A stretch of 64,000 nt of DNA, from assembly GCF_030269925.1 (NCBI RefSeq), contig NC_085116.1:13082001-13146000 (forward strand). Reading direction: 5' to 3'. The position numbers were made by a program, and so were the translations under genes. Shown here piece after piece: positions 33,415 to 44,929 of the stretch. The stretch comes from Bombyx mori (Eukaryota; Arthropoda; Insecta; Lepidoptera; Bombycidae). The first letter of the stretch is position 1. Each line of letters begins with the position of its first letter. The notes beneath the pieces are model-generated. The model saw only the letters and a list, made by a program, of their open reading frames with translations, was not told where the DNA came from and ran no database searches.

Positions 33415-33585
33415 AAAAAGGAGATAAGGGATCATCTCAAATTCCTCAGAGCACTCCCCATGGAACGTTCGGTACAAAATACAGAGGGAACCGAAGTCCC
33501 TCCGCAGACCCAGAGGTTCCAAACGATCCGTGAGAATGGGATTATCGACAATCCAAACGGCCCTCTTCTGTATGGGGTCAAATGG
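33415..33585 (-). pseudogene. Jockey-type LINE ORF2 fragment
   Basis: On the minus strand an open frame reads QKRAVWIVDNPILTDRLEPL, then LRRDFGSLCILYRTFHGE and CSEEFEMIP. This is the region after the reverse transcriptase in Jockey-like ORF2 proteins. It is flanked by non-coding DNA on both sides, with no 3' UTR match, so it is an isolated internal fragment. Confidence 0.75.
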
Positions 33586-33599
33586 AAGAAACTGGTATT

Positions 33600-34790
33600 T
33601 GGGAGCAGTACTTTACGCGAGGCCGGACTTGTGCCTTAAAAAGCCATATTGTAGCCATATTGTACCAAATTAATACACATTTTAACTACATTTTTCCCTA
33701 AAAACTTTTAATAACAAAAATCAATATGCCAACTGGCAAAATTTAAAAATGTATTTAAAAAAAATTACTTTCACAGACAACTCAATAAAATACTGATTTT
33801 TCCCGGTGCAACATATTGCAATGCTATCACAGCGCGTTGAGCGTGAAATCGAGGCTTCAACGCCTCAGCTTGGCGCGATTGGGGTGTTTTTTCGACGCAA
33901 AAAATACACCCACGTTTTAACGATGTGACGCCGCAGCTGAAATATTACGCTTTTTTGTTATAATCGCTGAAGTTCACGGCGAACAGAGTGGTACTAAGCG
34001 ACGCTACGCATCTGCTTGATTACGCTTTTAAAAGTTCAGTGCAGTGCGTCGAGAAAAGTAATATTTTTCGTAGTTTTTTTTTTTATATTTTTCATATACC
34101 TAAATGGCTACGGGTGCCATGGCTAATTTTTTCCTTCCTACTAAATTAACCCCTAATTCCTATCTTGAGCACTGTATGTTGCTGTGGTAAGACCAGTGGC
34201 ATCGGTCAATTCATTGCTCTCGAGGATCAACCATTTTTTAGGTTAAAGTTAACCTATCCAGCGTTGAAGTGTCAAAATGACAGTTTCACAACGGTAATGC
34301 CGTCACTCATCTTGGAAAGTCAAGTCTATCTCTTCATTGAATGGTATAAGCGACTGTTCCAGGCTCCAAACCAGAACACATTGCATGCTTCTCGACAGAA
34401 AGGGCAATCTTTTTCTACCTCACGGTGAAGATTAAGGATCAAAGTTCTCAATTTGCGTTTTAATAGAGACATAATGATATATATTATAATATATGTATAG
34501 AAGGAAATTTATTAAGTTTTAGTGACATTAAAAACCGTGACGGGAAACTCGTGTAATTTCGTATAGGTATTTAGTTTAGAATGTAGAATCTATTAAGTAG
34601 ACAATATTTTAAGAAACGTTTTTTTTTTTTTGTTGAGACGTGTGACAGTGGTCCATCGATGTATCCGAAAGGCCTCTTTTATGACCTACTTGGTGTTATA
34701 GATATTATAAGATTTGCGACAGTTTCCGCGCACAGGGCTGACCGAGAACTAACGCTTTCATTATTCTAATGCGTGAAAATATAATATAAA
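33600..34790. other. Sequence with no recognised feature
   Basis: The open frame at 34165-34428 has no motif I recognise. Confidence 0.4.
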
Positions 34791-34796
34791 ATAATT

Positions 34797-35236
34797 TGAA
34801 GTCGTCGTGGCCTAACGGATAAGACGTCCGGTGCATTCGTGTTGAGCGATGCACCGGTGTTCGAATCTCAGGCGGGTACCAATTTTTTTAATGAAATACG
34901 TACTCAACAAATGTTCACGATTGATTTCCACGGTGAAGGAATAGCATCGTGTAATAAAAATGAAACCCGCAAAATTATAATTTGCGTAATTACTGGTGTT
35001 AGGACCTCTTGTGAGTCCGCGCGGGTGGGTACCACCACTCTGCCTATTTCTGCCGTGAAGCAGTAATGCGTTTCGGTTTGAAGGGTGGGGCAGCCGTTGT
35101 AATTATATTTGTGACCTTAGAACTTATATCTCAAGGTGGGTGGCACATTTACGTTGTGGATGTTTATGGGCTCCAGTAACCACTTAACACCAGGTGGGCT
35201 GTGTGCTCATCCAGCCACCTAAGCAATAAAAAATAT
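34797..35236 (+). repeat. Bm1: Bm1 SINE, full length, plus strand
   Basis: Begins GTCGTCGTGGCCTAACGGAT with the tRNA-derived A box and the B box GTTCGAATCTC, and ends CCACCTAAGCAATAAAAAA. This copy best shows the head, body and tail order used here to call the other copies. Confidence 0.9.
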
Positions 35237-35239
35237 ATA

Positions 35240-36145
35240 TTTTAAAGCCTGTTTTTCTTAGACACGATTGAAAACGAAATTCTAAGAATTTATTGGATGA
35301 ATTGTGACAACCCTGATACGCAGCTTAAAGACAGAAACATTTCCTCGAGTAAAAGGAATTTTAGAGTTTACGAGGCTCGGTCTATTATCGGCGTCAGAGA
35401 TAGGCTTTATATGTCACGTTTTTTACCATTATTTTTACTGACACAAAGCTAAGTCATTATATAATAGAATGTTATTATTTTTACTGCATTGTAATAAAGC
35501 TAGGGTTTACGCTATTTCCTTTTACAAAATATAAAGTGACATTAAAAAAAAATTGGTAAAATATCGGATCATTTATTTCGAAATTATATACATTTAATGG
35601 AATGTTTTTTTCCAAACCTGTTATTTAGCACGCGGCTTTCGCCAAGTATTATATATTTATCATTTATTCGTTTAACAAATAACTAATTAAGCAATTACTT
35701 TCAAAATGTAAATAATATTCAGAAAACAACCTGTTCTTATCATGCCATTGCTATTTAATATGCAAATAGATAAGATACTAATTACTTAAATTAATTCATT
35801 ACTGAAAGTGTGTCATCATCGGTAAAAACAGGCAAGGAGTCATCCGCAGAAAACCTTAGAAGCCTTTCCATAAACCCGAAGCTTTATACCTCGATTTCAG
35901 TAAAGGCTCGCTAAGAAGCTCCGTGCTATTAATGAGTGGAACTTTTTCTTTTCTCTTGAATTAGACTGATTTTTTCGAGATTTTGTTATTATGTTATTAC
36001 AAAATAAATTAAAATGTTTTTTTCTTTAGTGATGGTATAAGTAGTAATGAAAGGGTCTTTAATAAATACTCTTTATTAAAAAAAAAAAATAATTAATATT
36101 TCTGTTGTGAGTTTTAATATGTCATATATGAAAATAGTAATTACA
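35240..36145. other. AT-rich sequence, nothing recognised
   Basis: No feature supported. Confidence 0.4.
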
Positions 36146-36149
36146 CTTT

Positions 36150-36432
36150 TGAAATCATCCTAGCCTAAAGGGAAAGTCGCGTAGTGTACTCGGGCGAAGT
36201 AATGCGACTATGCAAGTGATCAAATCTCCAGACAGCTACCAAGTTTTTTAATGAAATACCTACTTAATTTTTAAACGCGAATAGTCCTCTATCTGATCTA
36301 TATCAAACCCACAAAAATTATAATTTGCCAATTTAAGAAATAAACCTCAAGTCTCAAAATGAGTCGTGGTGTCTCTTACGGACCAGATCAGGTACCCACT
36401 TAACACCGAGTGGATCGTCAGCTTTACCACGT
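36150..36432 (+). repeat. Bm1-like SINE, very diverged
   Basis: Keeps the Bm1 order of blocks at low identity: CCTAGCCTAAAGGGAAAG (head), TAATGAAATACCTACTTAA, CACAAAAATTATAATTTGC, then CCACTTAACACCGAGTGG. It may be a very old copy or a sister SINE. Confidence 0.55.
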
Positions 36433-36436
36433 TTAA

Positions 36437-36698
36437 TCTATATATATAAAAATGAATTGCTGTTCGTTAGTCTCACTAAAACTCGAGAACGGCTGGACCG
36501 ATTTGGCTAATTTTGGTCTTGAATTATTTGTGGAAGTCCAGAGAAGATTTAAAAGGTAGATAAATATGAAAATGCTCGGAATTAAATAAAAATAACAATT
36601 TTCCGGACGGATTCATTTTGTTTGTTTTAAGTTTATTTTATACAAAAGCTTAGGTCTTTTATTTATCGATTGAGGCACTACGAAGTCTCCCCAGCTAG
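36437..36698 (+). mobile_element. Non-autonomous Helitron (family H4)
   Basis: Begins TCTATATATATAAAAATGAA and ends GTCTCCCCAGCTAG. The inner block ACTCGAGAACGGCTGG recurs in reverse at 49515-49934. 262 bp. Confidence 0.8.
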
Positions 36699-36884
36699 TA
36701 TATACTAAAAAATTAACACACAAGCTAAGTTCTGTTATTTTGTGGCGGTAGGACTAGACACCACCATCTTACTTGAATATTATACTTCCGCGAAACAGTA
36801 ATTTCAGATATTTGTAGGGCAGACGAGGTGATATAAAATCAAATTAAAACTTCGGCCACAAATCAGATAGCGTCATTTGTACTT

Positions 36885-37180
36885 TTTTTATTGTCCTTGT
36901 AGGCAGACGAGCATACGACCCACCTGATGGTGAGTGGTTACCGTCGCCCAGGGATCTTAGCAATCCAAAGGGCAGAGCTAAGCCGCTGTCTACCGTTAAA
37001 GTACTATCCACAAGCCTCGTTTGAAGAAGGACAAGTCATAGCGCTTTGGAAGAACCGTAGAGGGAAGCTCATTCAAAAGCCGGATGGTACGTGGCAAAAG
37101 AGATCTTTGGAAACGCACTGTGGATGAACGCAGTGGCTCTAGGTAGTATAGATGAACTCTACTCCGGTATATACTCCTTT
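36885..37180 (-). mobile_element. LINE family C 3' end with ORF2 remnant
   Basis: T-run, ATTGTCCTTGTAGGCAGACG and CCTGATGGTGAGTGGTTACC, then sequence that in reverse encodes remnants of the ORF2 end (compare 47205-47512). The block CAAAAGCCGGATGGTACGTG is shared with that copy. Confidence 0.68.
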
Positions 37181-37242
37181 GAAAACTATTCTTCCGCTAA
37201 ACAGTTAGGCCAGATATTTGAAGGATAGCACAGCTGACAAAA

Positions 37243-37668
37243 TCTATAAATTAATACGTGAAGCAAAAACTTTGTACCCCTTTTTACGAAAATTGCGTGT
37301 ACGGAGGAGTATGAAATTTTCCACAGTTATAGAGAATATAGAGAAGGAGTGCAGAATGCTATTATTTTTTAAATTATGCATTAGTAATACCTTAAATCAA
37401 TAAAAAAAAGTATTACACACACTACCATGTATTTGACATACACACACATTTTAATACTCTTTGTTTATTTTCACATAACTGTGGTTATTGCTTGAAGTCT
37501 GTGGTCAAATTGAGAATAGGATAATATTGTTTATCTTTAATATTATTTGTCTTGGTGAAATCTGTGAATAAAGAAGTATAATGGTCTTTGACAATAGAAC
37601 CTTAATAATGCTCAAACTTATAATTTCAATTAATTATAGTCGAATTTCGACTACTGCGGGACCACTAG
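37243..37668 (+). mobile_element. Non-autonomous Helitron (family H1), long copy
   Basis: Starts TCTATAAATTAATACGTGAA and ends CTGCGGGACCACTAG, with the TAGTCGAATTTCGACTA hairpin at the 3' end. 426 bp. Unlike the copy at 22114 it has no duplicated flank. Confidence 0.85.
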
Positions 37669-37669
37669 T

Positions 37670-38760
37670 AAAAATAAAACTTCGAACACAAGTCAGGTAT
37701 ATAGCATCGTTTGTTCTTTGTCTATCGTACACACAATAATTCCATATCCAATGAAAATAATTTGTAGTCAAAGAGGAACAATGTCGTGCAATATTATACC
37801 TACTAATACGTTTAGTGCTGCATAGACAGCGTTGGATACAGGTCACCGGTTCAAATCCGCGAGAGTAATCCGATTGCGCGGCGTCCACACGGAAGGATCG
37901 AAAGAACACTTTGTAGCTCGGTCCACCGCGTGTCCTGAACTAATTGAATTACAATCACTAGCACTGACCCGGCAATGTACGCCGCGCTAAACTGTTTTAT
38001 GCACGCCTCCGATATACCAGGATTACGTGACGTAGGGGCCATTCGAAATCGATGTTGGCCATTTTATGTCTTCGGCTTTTATTTTTGAAAGATGGATGTT
38101 GTAATGAAAAATTAAATGAATAGTGCGTTAATTGAAAATTTTGGTATTTTAATATTTAGTTAAGTTTATCAGGAGGTATAAAATTGTGACAATTTATTAG
38201 TTAAATATTCACAATTGAAGATCGTATCGTAATGACAAAAACCAAGGAAATTGTCAAAAATGTATTCAAAATTTTTAGTGTTAGAATCAAATTTACAGGT
38301 GAAGATTTCATATTTTTTTAAACTTAACTAGTACTTTCTTGGAGAATTTATATTATTATTAGTATTATGCTACTTTAATTAGAGACTGAACTAAATACTT
38401 ATAATATACATACATACATATAATAAAAACCCAGCAAAGAGTAAACAAACTTCATCACACGAACATGGCTATCGGACCCACGACCCTCGGTCCAGCGATC
38501 AGGGGCGCTAACTACAGCACCATCAAGTCAGTCAATTATTATTATAATAGTAAGTACATCAATCCCCACCGACTACAGCACCGGACAACACAGTTTGTCG
38601 TGCACGGGATGCATTTAAAATCTATTGAAATAATTCACGTTCTAGACGGAAATTGTTCACATCAAATTGAATCGCATTCAAACACTACTGTTTGTGGGTA
38701 CAGTATCTACTCATACCATTCGTTATTTCATTTTATTTGATTAAGGTTTACATGATAATA
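37670..38760. other. Sequence with no recognised feature
   Basis: No gene supported. The frame at 38465-38740 lacks motifs and codon character. Confidence 0.4.
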
Positions 38761-38763
38761 ACA

Positions 38764-39182
38764 AAAAAAAAAGTGTGTGTGTCCGCTCCGACGCACGACT
38801 GGAGTTTACTGGATATAAAAAATTAAACGAAACAATACGAGAAATAGTTCTATATTACGACAACACGATACACTACAGATTATTAACAAATTAACGAGAC
38901 ACAAAACAAACGACTAACAAATATATGAAAATACAATAATGAGAGAAACGCGCGATCAGTACGAGGCTTTGTGGCGGACTGCCGGCGCAGCAGCCCGGCG
39001 TCACCTGCGATAACGCGGCCGCGCGTTGGCTCCTGATTGGCGCGCGCACGCATCACGCAATCAGGAGCCAATCAGGCGCATAACGCATTTCGTGTGACAT
39101 GCTAGTACGATTTTGGTCCCCATAATTTTCATACCCCGGGCCTATATATGTAAATCGATTCTAAAGGAGTAAACTCCAAAAA
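38764..39182. repeat. Repeat X, copy 1 (about 415 bp, GC-rich core)
   Basis: Almost identical to 41861-42273 in the same orientation; the only difference I see is a 5-bp gap plus the length of the A-runs. The interior contains a 14-bp perfect stem, TTGGCTCCTGATTG (39026-39039) with its complement at 39058-39071, and short inverted repeats TGGAGTTTACT (38800-38810) and AGTAAACTCCA (39168-39178). No coding frame. It could be a MITE, a solo LTR or a recent segmental copy. Confidence 0.75.
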
Positions 39183-39199
39183 TTAAAAAAAAATTAAAA

Positions 39200-39333
39200 A
39201 AGTAGCCTATGTTCATCAGGGACAATGTCGGCTTCTAATGGAAAAAGAATTTTTCAAATCGGTTCAGTAGTTTCGGAGCCGATTCGAAACAAACAAACAA
39301 ACAAATCTTTCCTCTTTATAATATTAGTATAGA
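39200..39333 (-). mobile_element. Helitron fragment (family H2), 3' end missing
   Basis: The right end CTTTATAATATTAGTATAGA is the 5' end of the H2 family in reverse. The left side starts within the element at GTAGCCTATGTTCATCAGGG, so the CTAG end is lost. Confidence 0.75.
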
Positions 39334-39734
39334 TATCACTTGTGTCTGCCGCTCGCGTGTAAGTTCCACAGATTAAATTAAACATTAACATCTCACAATA
39401 TACATTTCCCGCGCATTTGAACAACTCATATTGCAAACGGCCAGTGTTTAGAGATATTTCACTGTTAACATTTCGTATAGGTACCTACTCAATCTTAAAA
39501 TTATTTGTGAATTCCACTCAAGCGGATATTTCCTATCCGAAGCTACAAAATTCTATAAATTTATTAAGTATATTATTTAAAACAATATAGAGACTTTTTA
39601 TTCGTAAACCGTTTGCCAACGGGAGAATCTCGTGATAAAATATATGCGGTTTTTTTTTTCGCTAATTGTTTTCCGAATTTGGTTTCTCCACCAAACAGCT
39701 TTAAAATGAACCAATGTTCAGTAGAATTATAACT

Positions 39735-39960
39735 ATATTTATTTATTTATTTATTTATTACACTTAAATGTAATATTTAATTACTAAATTAAATTAAACA
39801 CGTAATATTTAAATGTAAGATTGACATTGGCGGACTAAATGCCTAAGGCATTCTCTACCAGTCAACCAAAGATATTGCAGAGAAAATTGTGGTAGGTGCA
39901 ATGAAATTTATATTAAATTACATTACATTACATTTACAAATACATACACAAAACACATAC
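39735..39960 (-). mobile_element. LINE 3' end with (TTTA)n tail, second copy
   Basis: (TTTA)n at 39740-39759, then GGCGGACTAAATGCC, AGGCATTCTCTACC and GTGGTAGGTGCAATG match the block order at 13334-13480. Confidence 0.55.
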
Positions 39961-39989
39961 AAGCGTTCGAATGATAAACCGTCGAAGTT

Positions 39990-40315
39990 GCCCAAAACAC
40001 GTCATTACGGATCCTCCTAATCCATTAACGGTGCTTTTAGGCACCACAAGCACCGGTCACCGTCCTCGCCGAACCCGTCGCTTACGACGAAGGGCTCGAC
40101 GAGCGAACTAACCCACAGACACAGCCCACTGAGTTTCTAGCCGGATCTTCTTAGTGGGACGCGTTTCCGATCCGGTGGTAGATTCTGTGAAGCACTGCTC
40201 TTGTTAGGGTCAGTGTTAGCAACTCTCCGGTTTGAGCCCCGTGAGCTCACCTACAAACGTTAGGGTGAAGCTGAAATAGCCTCTCAAGGCTATCAGCATA
40301 GGTAGGGAAAAAACA
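39990..40315 (+). mobile_element. LINE family B 3' end, well preserved
   Basis: Runs from CATTACGGATCCTCC through AAGCACCGGTCACCGTCC, GACACAGCCCACTGAG, ATCCGGTGGTAGATTCTG and GAAGCTGAAATAGCCTC to CATAGGTAGGGAAAAAA. One of the cleanest copies; the A-run after GGTAGGG sets the orientation of the whole family. Confidence 0.7.
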
Positions 40316-40319
40316 AGCG

Positions 40320-40975
40320 TAAATATCTATACAAATATACATAAATACATCTACACATATACATACATACATACATAAATAGTATAATAGTTATACCTAA
40401 TATTTATGGTTTAACATCGTCTTTTTTTTGTCATACTATTTCCAATACTTGCGAATAGTTTACAGTTTTCGTCGCCACTGACAATCCAGATGTTAGCTAT
40501 TCTGTTATCTGTAATAGTAAGTTCAATTATATCTTCGACTTGCCATAACCGAAGAAAGCGCTAAAACATCCAGCTCTTACTGCATTAAGGCCAAGTATAA
40601 ATGCACATAGTCTATATTATCAACACTTCACAGCTACCACTGACACATATTGAGATATTGGATAAACAATAAAAAAAAGAAAAACTCGCTTCGTAGAAAT
40701 CTCGGTATTTGACTGTCGGCCATTTTGTGCTTTATTTGTCTACAGTCAAGATGGCTACCGTCTCGCGTTCGAGTTGATAATGTAAATAAATTGTTTAATT
40801 TTAGTTCCATTAATGTCGTGTTATTTTTGCGAGTTCCGTACGTATTATTTTATAAGTGCCCTAACATTTTTTATAATGCAAATGTTTAATAATTTAATGT
40901 GGACCTAATGAACGGTACAGACGTCCATTCTGATACTGCCTATTTAAAAGGCAAAGCTATAAAAAATTAAAAAAA
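40320..40975. other. AT-rich sequence, nothing recognised
   Basis: A short ACAT-rich run at 40355-40380; otherwise no feature supported. Confidence 0.4.
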
Positions 40976-40979
40976 GCAA

Positions 40980-41160
40980 TCTGCCTTTTTTGCATAGGCG
41001 TCAGGAGCTCACGGTATCTCAAGTGGTTACCGGAGCCCATAGGTATCAACAACATAAAAGCCACCACCCAACTTGAGACATGAGTTCTAAATATCATTTA
41101 TATAGTATAGCCGGTGACCTACCAGTAAAATAATGCTTCTTCGCATCATGTAAGAGGCCG
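40980..41160 (-). repeat. Bm1: Bm1 SINE, diverged
   Basis: GGAGCTCACGGTATCTC, AAGTGGTTACCGGAGCCC and ACCCAACTTGAGACATGAG follow Bm1 in reverse, with the tail missing. Confidence 0.65.
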
Positions 41161-41312
41161 TCTGGTCACCGTCCTCGCCGAACCCGTCGCTTGCGACGAA
41201 GGGCTCGATGAGTAAATTAACCCACAGACAAAGCCCTATAAGCTCACCTACACGTCAAGGAGAAGCTGAATAAGCTCCTCAAGGCTATCACCATAGGTAG
41301 AAAAAAAGGAGA
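41161..41312 (+). mobile_element. LINE family B 3' end with internal deletion
   Basis: Starts GTCTGGTCACCGTCCTCG and jumps from CACAGACAAAGCCC to TATAAGCTCACC, losing about 120 bp that the copy at 39990 keeps, then ends CATAGGTAGAAAAAAAGG. Confidence 0.68.
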
Positions 41313-41314
41313 GG

Positions 41315-41855
41315 CCATCCAAAATTGGATGATGTAAAAAAATTAACGGAAATGTCCTTCAGTATGGCACGCAGCAATAGTGCTACTGGAGACAATCCGG
41401 GGAGGAGTGACGTCAGCGACGGTCGCTCGCTAGTGAGGATTCCCTCTACAGTGTGCTGAGGGGACATGCTGCGCCGACCAGATGTAATATGGAATTAGGG
41501 CAGAAGTGAAACGTTATTAGAAATAAACACCAGATTAAACGGAAGAAGTACCATAAATTACGTCCACGACTCATGGAAAGCGATAAAAATATTAATTTAG
41601 TACCAGTTAATGTTCCACATCTCTAGTATTTTATATATCTTCTTCTACCTTAAGTGGGTCGGTACAGTAAGTTCTGTTTTCATTCGTATAATACGTCATC
41701 TCTGCACTCACACCCTCCCCTCGTTATCCACTTTCACGGAGTCCATCCAAATCTTTCGTAATGCCCCCGCCTTATCATTACGGTCATTCGCGTTTTTTCT
41801 ATTTTTCTCATCAAACCATTAGTCGGCTTAATAGGTTCATTTATAAATAAAAACC
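41315..41855. other. Sequence with no recognised feature
   Basis: No feature supported. Confidence 0.4.
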
Positions 41856-41860
41856 AAATA

Positions 41861-42273
41861 AAAAAAAGTGTGTGTGTCCGCTCCGACGCACGACTGGAGT
41901 TTACTGGATATAAAAAATTAAACGAAACAATACGAGAAATAGTTCTATATTACGACAACACGATACAGATTATTAACAAATTAACGAGACACAAAACAAA
42001 CGACTAACAAATATATGAAAATACAATAATGAGAGAAACGCGCGATCAGTACGAGGCTTTGTGGCGGACTGCCGGCGCAGCAGCCCGGCGTCACCTGCGA
42101 TAACGCGGCCGCGCGTTGGCTCCTGATTGGCGCGCGCACGCATCACGCAATCAGGAGCCAATCAGGCGCATAACGCATTTCGTGTGACATGCTAGTACGA
42201 TTTTGGTCCCCATAATTTTCATACCCCGGGCCTATATATGTAAATCGATTCTAAAGGAGTAAACTCCAAAAAA
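41861..42273. repeat. Repeat X, copy 2
   Basis: Same sequence and orientation as 38764-39182, with 5 bp missing after CACGATACA. The hairpin stem is at 42116-42129 and 42148-42161. Confidence 0.75.
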
Positions 42274-42439
42274 TCAAAAGAAACTTAATCACAATTTCCT
42301 ATTGCATAAGACAGTTTAGGTAAACCGCTAATGTATGTAATGCGAATACAGACGTTAGTATAGTAAGTAGATAATCTATGCTAAAATATTGTCTAATTAA
42401 ATATAGTACCTACACGAGGTACGAGATTTAAGTGTTATC

Positions 42440-42696
42440 ACAAAAACACGTGTGGCGTAGCATTTTTTATCAACGTATTCAATTATAATTAGACAATAAT
42501 CATTTAATATTAAAACAATAATAAAATAAGACCACGCTATATTTATATACATTAACAAGCACTACACAAGCGCAACGTGTGAATGTGTTGAGCTACATGG
42601 TAGGAGGAGTGGAGGGGTTAGTTTTTGTTTTCGTTACGGAATTTCTTGATTCGGTCGCCGCGCTCAAAGCCCGCGATAACAGCTATGCAATAGCTT
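42440..42696 (-). repeat. Inverted-repeat element, copy 2
   Basis: Reverse complement of the element at 648-1030. The end GCTATGCAATAGCTT is at 42682-42696. Its other end has lost the inverted repeat and the about 110-bp inner segment present in copy 1. Confidence 0.6.
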
Positions 42697-42699
42697 AAT

Positions 42700-43290
42700 A
42701 ATATAATTTTGTAAAATACATTTATTGGTTCGCGAGTACCTGTTCGTGAAAATCAGGATTGTATGTTGAACTCGGACTGTGAAATAATTGGATATTCTTC
42801 GAATCGCCTCACTGGTCTTTACAGGTAACTTTATGTATCCATTGATTTGGAATTAGAAGATGAGACATGTCATCATGAATCATTCGTTGTAATGTCAAAT
42901 CAGTATACCTCGTCTTGACCGAATCGCTGGTTACGTTAAGCATTTTAATTTATAATAAATAAAACCACTCGTAAATATAAAAAAATAAATTGTTTTCTAC
43001 AATTATTACTCGCCGTACAACTGACGAAATAAAATATCACAGGATCATTAAACTAAAGACAACATCGTAGTATTTATTATACGTTCCATCGACAAACTCT
43101 ATTGCCAGCTTCCCCTGAAGTTATTTCAAAGTATCGCGGTTAGCTACGTAAAGTTATCCGATGGGATTAACTATTAAAGTTTCTCTTACGAGACGATGTT
43201 GAATGGTGTTTTAGAAAGTGGGTTTTTTAAATTTAAGTTTAACGTATTTATGTAAAAGAAACATTAACGTTGTCCTATTTAAATTCTTCA
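42700..43290. other. AT-rich sequence, nothing recognised
   Basis: No feature supported. Confidence 0.4.
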
Positions 43291-43292
43291 GG

Positions 43293-43375
43293 AAAACGAG
43301 CAGCCTGTTGGAACGGGGCCACTGTTGTCCATGGATACTGGAAATGCTAGGGACACCACCACTGCCTAGTGTGTG
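43293..43375 (-). repeat. LINE family C fragment, decayed
   Basis: AACGAGCAGCCTG, TTGTCCATGGATACTGG and CACTGCCTAGTG follow the family C UTR at low identity. Confidence 0.4.
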
Positions 43376-43639
43376 GAACTGTTAATACTTTTTGAAAAGA
43401 ATAACGAAAAGTATTTTTTTGTTTTGTTTATTTTCAATATCAGGAATGTGAATAAATTATTATACCTACTGCCATTGCAGACAGCTGGTAGGCTATTAGC
43501 TTGCATGCCGGGCAGGATACTGTCTTTAAGATGTCTGAACATCTGAATATTTGTAATTTTTAATTCGCTTTTGCATGCGAATCGGTTAAGCATTAAAACG
43601 CATTGACGGATTAATGTCGTGTTGTTTTATATGTAATAT

Positions 43640-43790
43640 TTTACTCCACTCATCTGCCCGCTGATTTTCTGGTCGGATCTTCTTAGCGGATCGCGATTCC
43701 AATACAGCAGTAAGCAGCTACCCTTAGCTATTAGGTCTCCTTCGGGGCGCCCGGACAGCTGTTAGCAAATCCTACCTCTCCGGGAGGTTT
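43640..43790 (+). mobile_element. LINE family B variant, interrupted by Bm1
   Basis: GATTTTCTGGTCGGATCTTC through CGGACAGCTGTTAGCAAATC and CCTCTCCGGGAGG, after which a Bm1 T-run begins. Confidence 0.62.
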
Positions 43791-44030
43791 TTTTTTTTTT
43801 GTTGCTTAGTTGGATGGACGAGCTCACAGCCCATCTGATGTTAAGTGGTTACTGGAGCCCATGAGCCCATAGACATCTACAACGTAAATGCGCCACCCAC
43901 TTGGAGATATAAGTTCTAAGGTCTCAGTATAGTTACAACGGCTACCCCACCCTTCGAACCGAAACGCATTACTGATTCACGGCGGAAATAGGCGGGGTGG
44001 TGGTACCTACCCGTGCGGACTACCAGCATC
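43791..44030 (-). repeat. Bm1: Bm1 SINE, 5'-truncated
   Basis: T-run, GTTGCTTAGTTGGATGGACG, then the Bm1 body to TACCCGTGCGGACT. It holds a 9-bp local duplication (GAGCCCATGAGCCCATAG). Confidence 0.83.
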
Positions 44031-44034
44031 AGCA

Positions 44035-44710
44035 GCAAGGAGCATCAGAGTTTATTCTCTATAATGCTGTCATAACGTTTTTTCGTTACGTCATTATATC
44101 TTTTAGCCAACTCCACTAGCCGCATTAAGGAACTTCATTCCGAAAAAATGCGCACTCCTCCACCGCAGTTTGCGACTTGCCACTTAAGCTGTTAAAGTTG
44201 TGTATAGAAAAAAGATTTTATTGTGGAAATTTCTAGAAAGGCTTCCAAGGCTTAGTTTCTTGTCCAAAAGTTTTAGGTTAACCGAAGTTCTGTCTGTTGT
44301 TTCATAAAACCTTTCTTTGTTTTTTATGACGAGGAAATTTTAGGAAAGCATTTTTTTTTAAGATAGGGTGCCTTTGTTCTAGGAAAGTATCCATATTCTT
44401 GTTGTGTAGTTCCATGAATAAGTTGCTTATTTGATTGAAATACTTTTGCAATATAAATCTTAGTAGTGTGTATTCGAGGCATTTTATTTTTATGAACGGG
44501 GGGCGTTATACTACAATAGACCTTAAGGTTCAGGAGATTTTAAAATTATAACGCATCATCTTATCTTAATTACGCTCTTCATCGTGTCGATGTTACATCA
44601 ACAGCGGCTATTGTCAACGATAACATCGGAATATGTCAAACTTGGATAGGGCTGCCATATCGTATATCTAGTTAAATATAAAAAGTGAATAATATTAAAA
44701 TGAAATGTCA
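44035..44710. other. Sequence with no recognised feature
   Basis: No feature supported. Confidence 0.4.
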
Positions 44711-44714
44711 TCTT

Positions 44715-44927
44715 ATGCTTATAGACACAACCCAGTGAGTTTCTCACCGGATCTTATTAGGGCATCGCGATTTCGATCCGGTGGTAGATTCAGCGAAACA
44801 CTGCTCTTGCTAGGCCTAATAGTGTTGGCAATTCTGTTAGGTTGAGCCTGTTAGCTCGCCTACCGCTTCGCCCGAAGTTGCAATAGCCCCTTAGGCCACC
44901 AACAACTAGGTAGGGAAAAAGGTTATC
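44715..44927 (+). mobile_element. LINE family B 3' end
   Basis: CCCAGTGAGTTTCTCACCGG, GATCCGGTGGTAGATTC and GCACCAACAACTAGG-like end with GGTAGGGAAAAA. Confidence 0.65.
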
Positions 44928-44929
44928 TC

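Noticed and set aside
34797..34875. A functional tRNA gene
   Set aside because: It is the head of a full-length Bm1 SINE; the B box is changed and the 3' end continues into the SINE body.
38883..39071. 62-codon frame repeated identically at 41973-42161
   Set aside because: Identical because the underlying repeat X is duplicated. No start context, domain or independent conservation.
38764..42273. A complete LTR retrotransposon
   Set aside because: The direct repeats could be LTRs, but between them are a Helitron fragment, LINE ends and Bm1; no gag-pol, primer-binding site or clear outer target duplication was seen.
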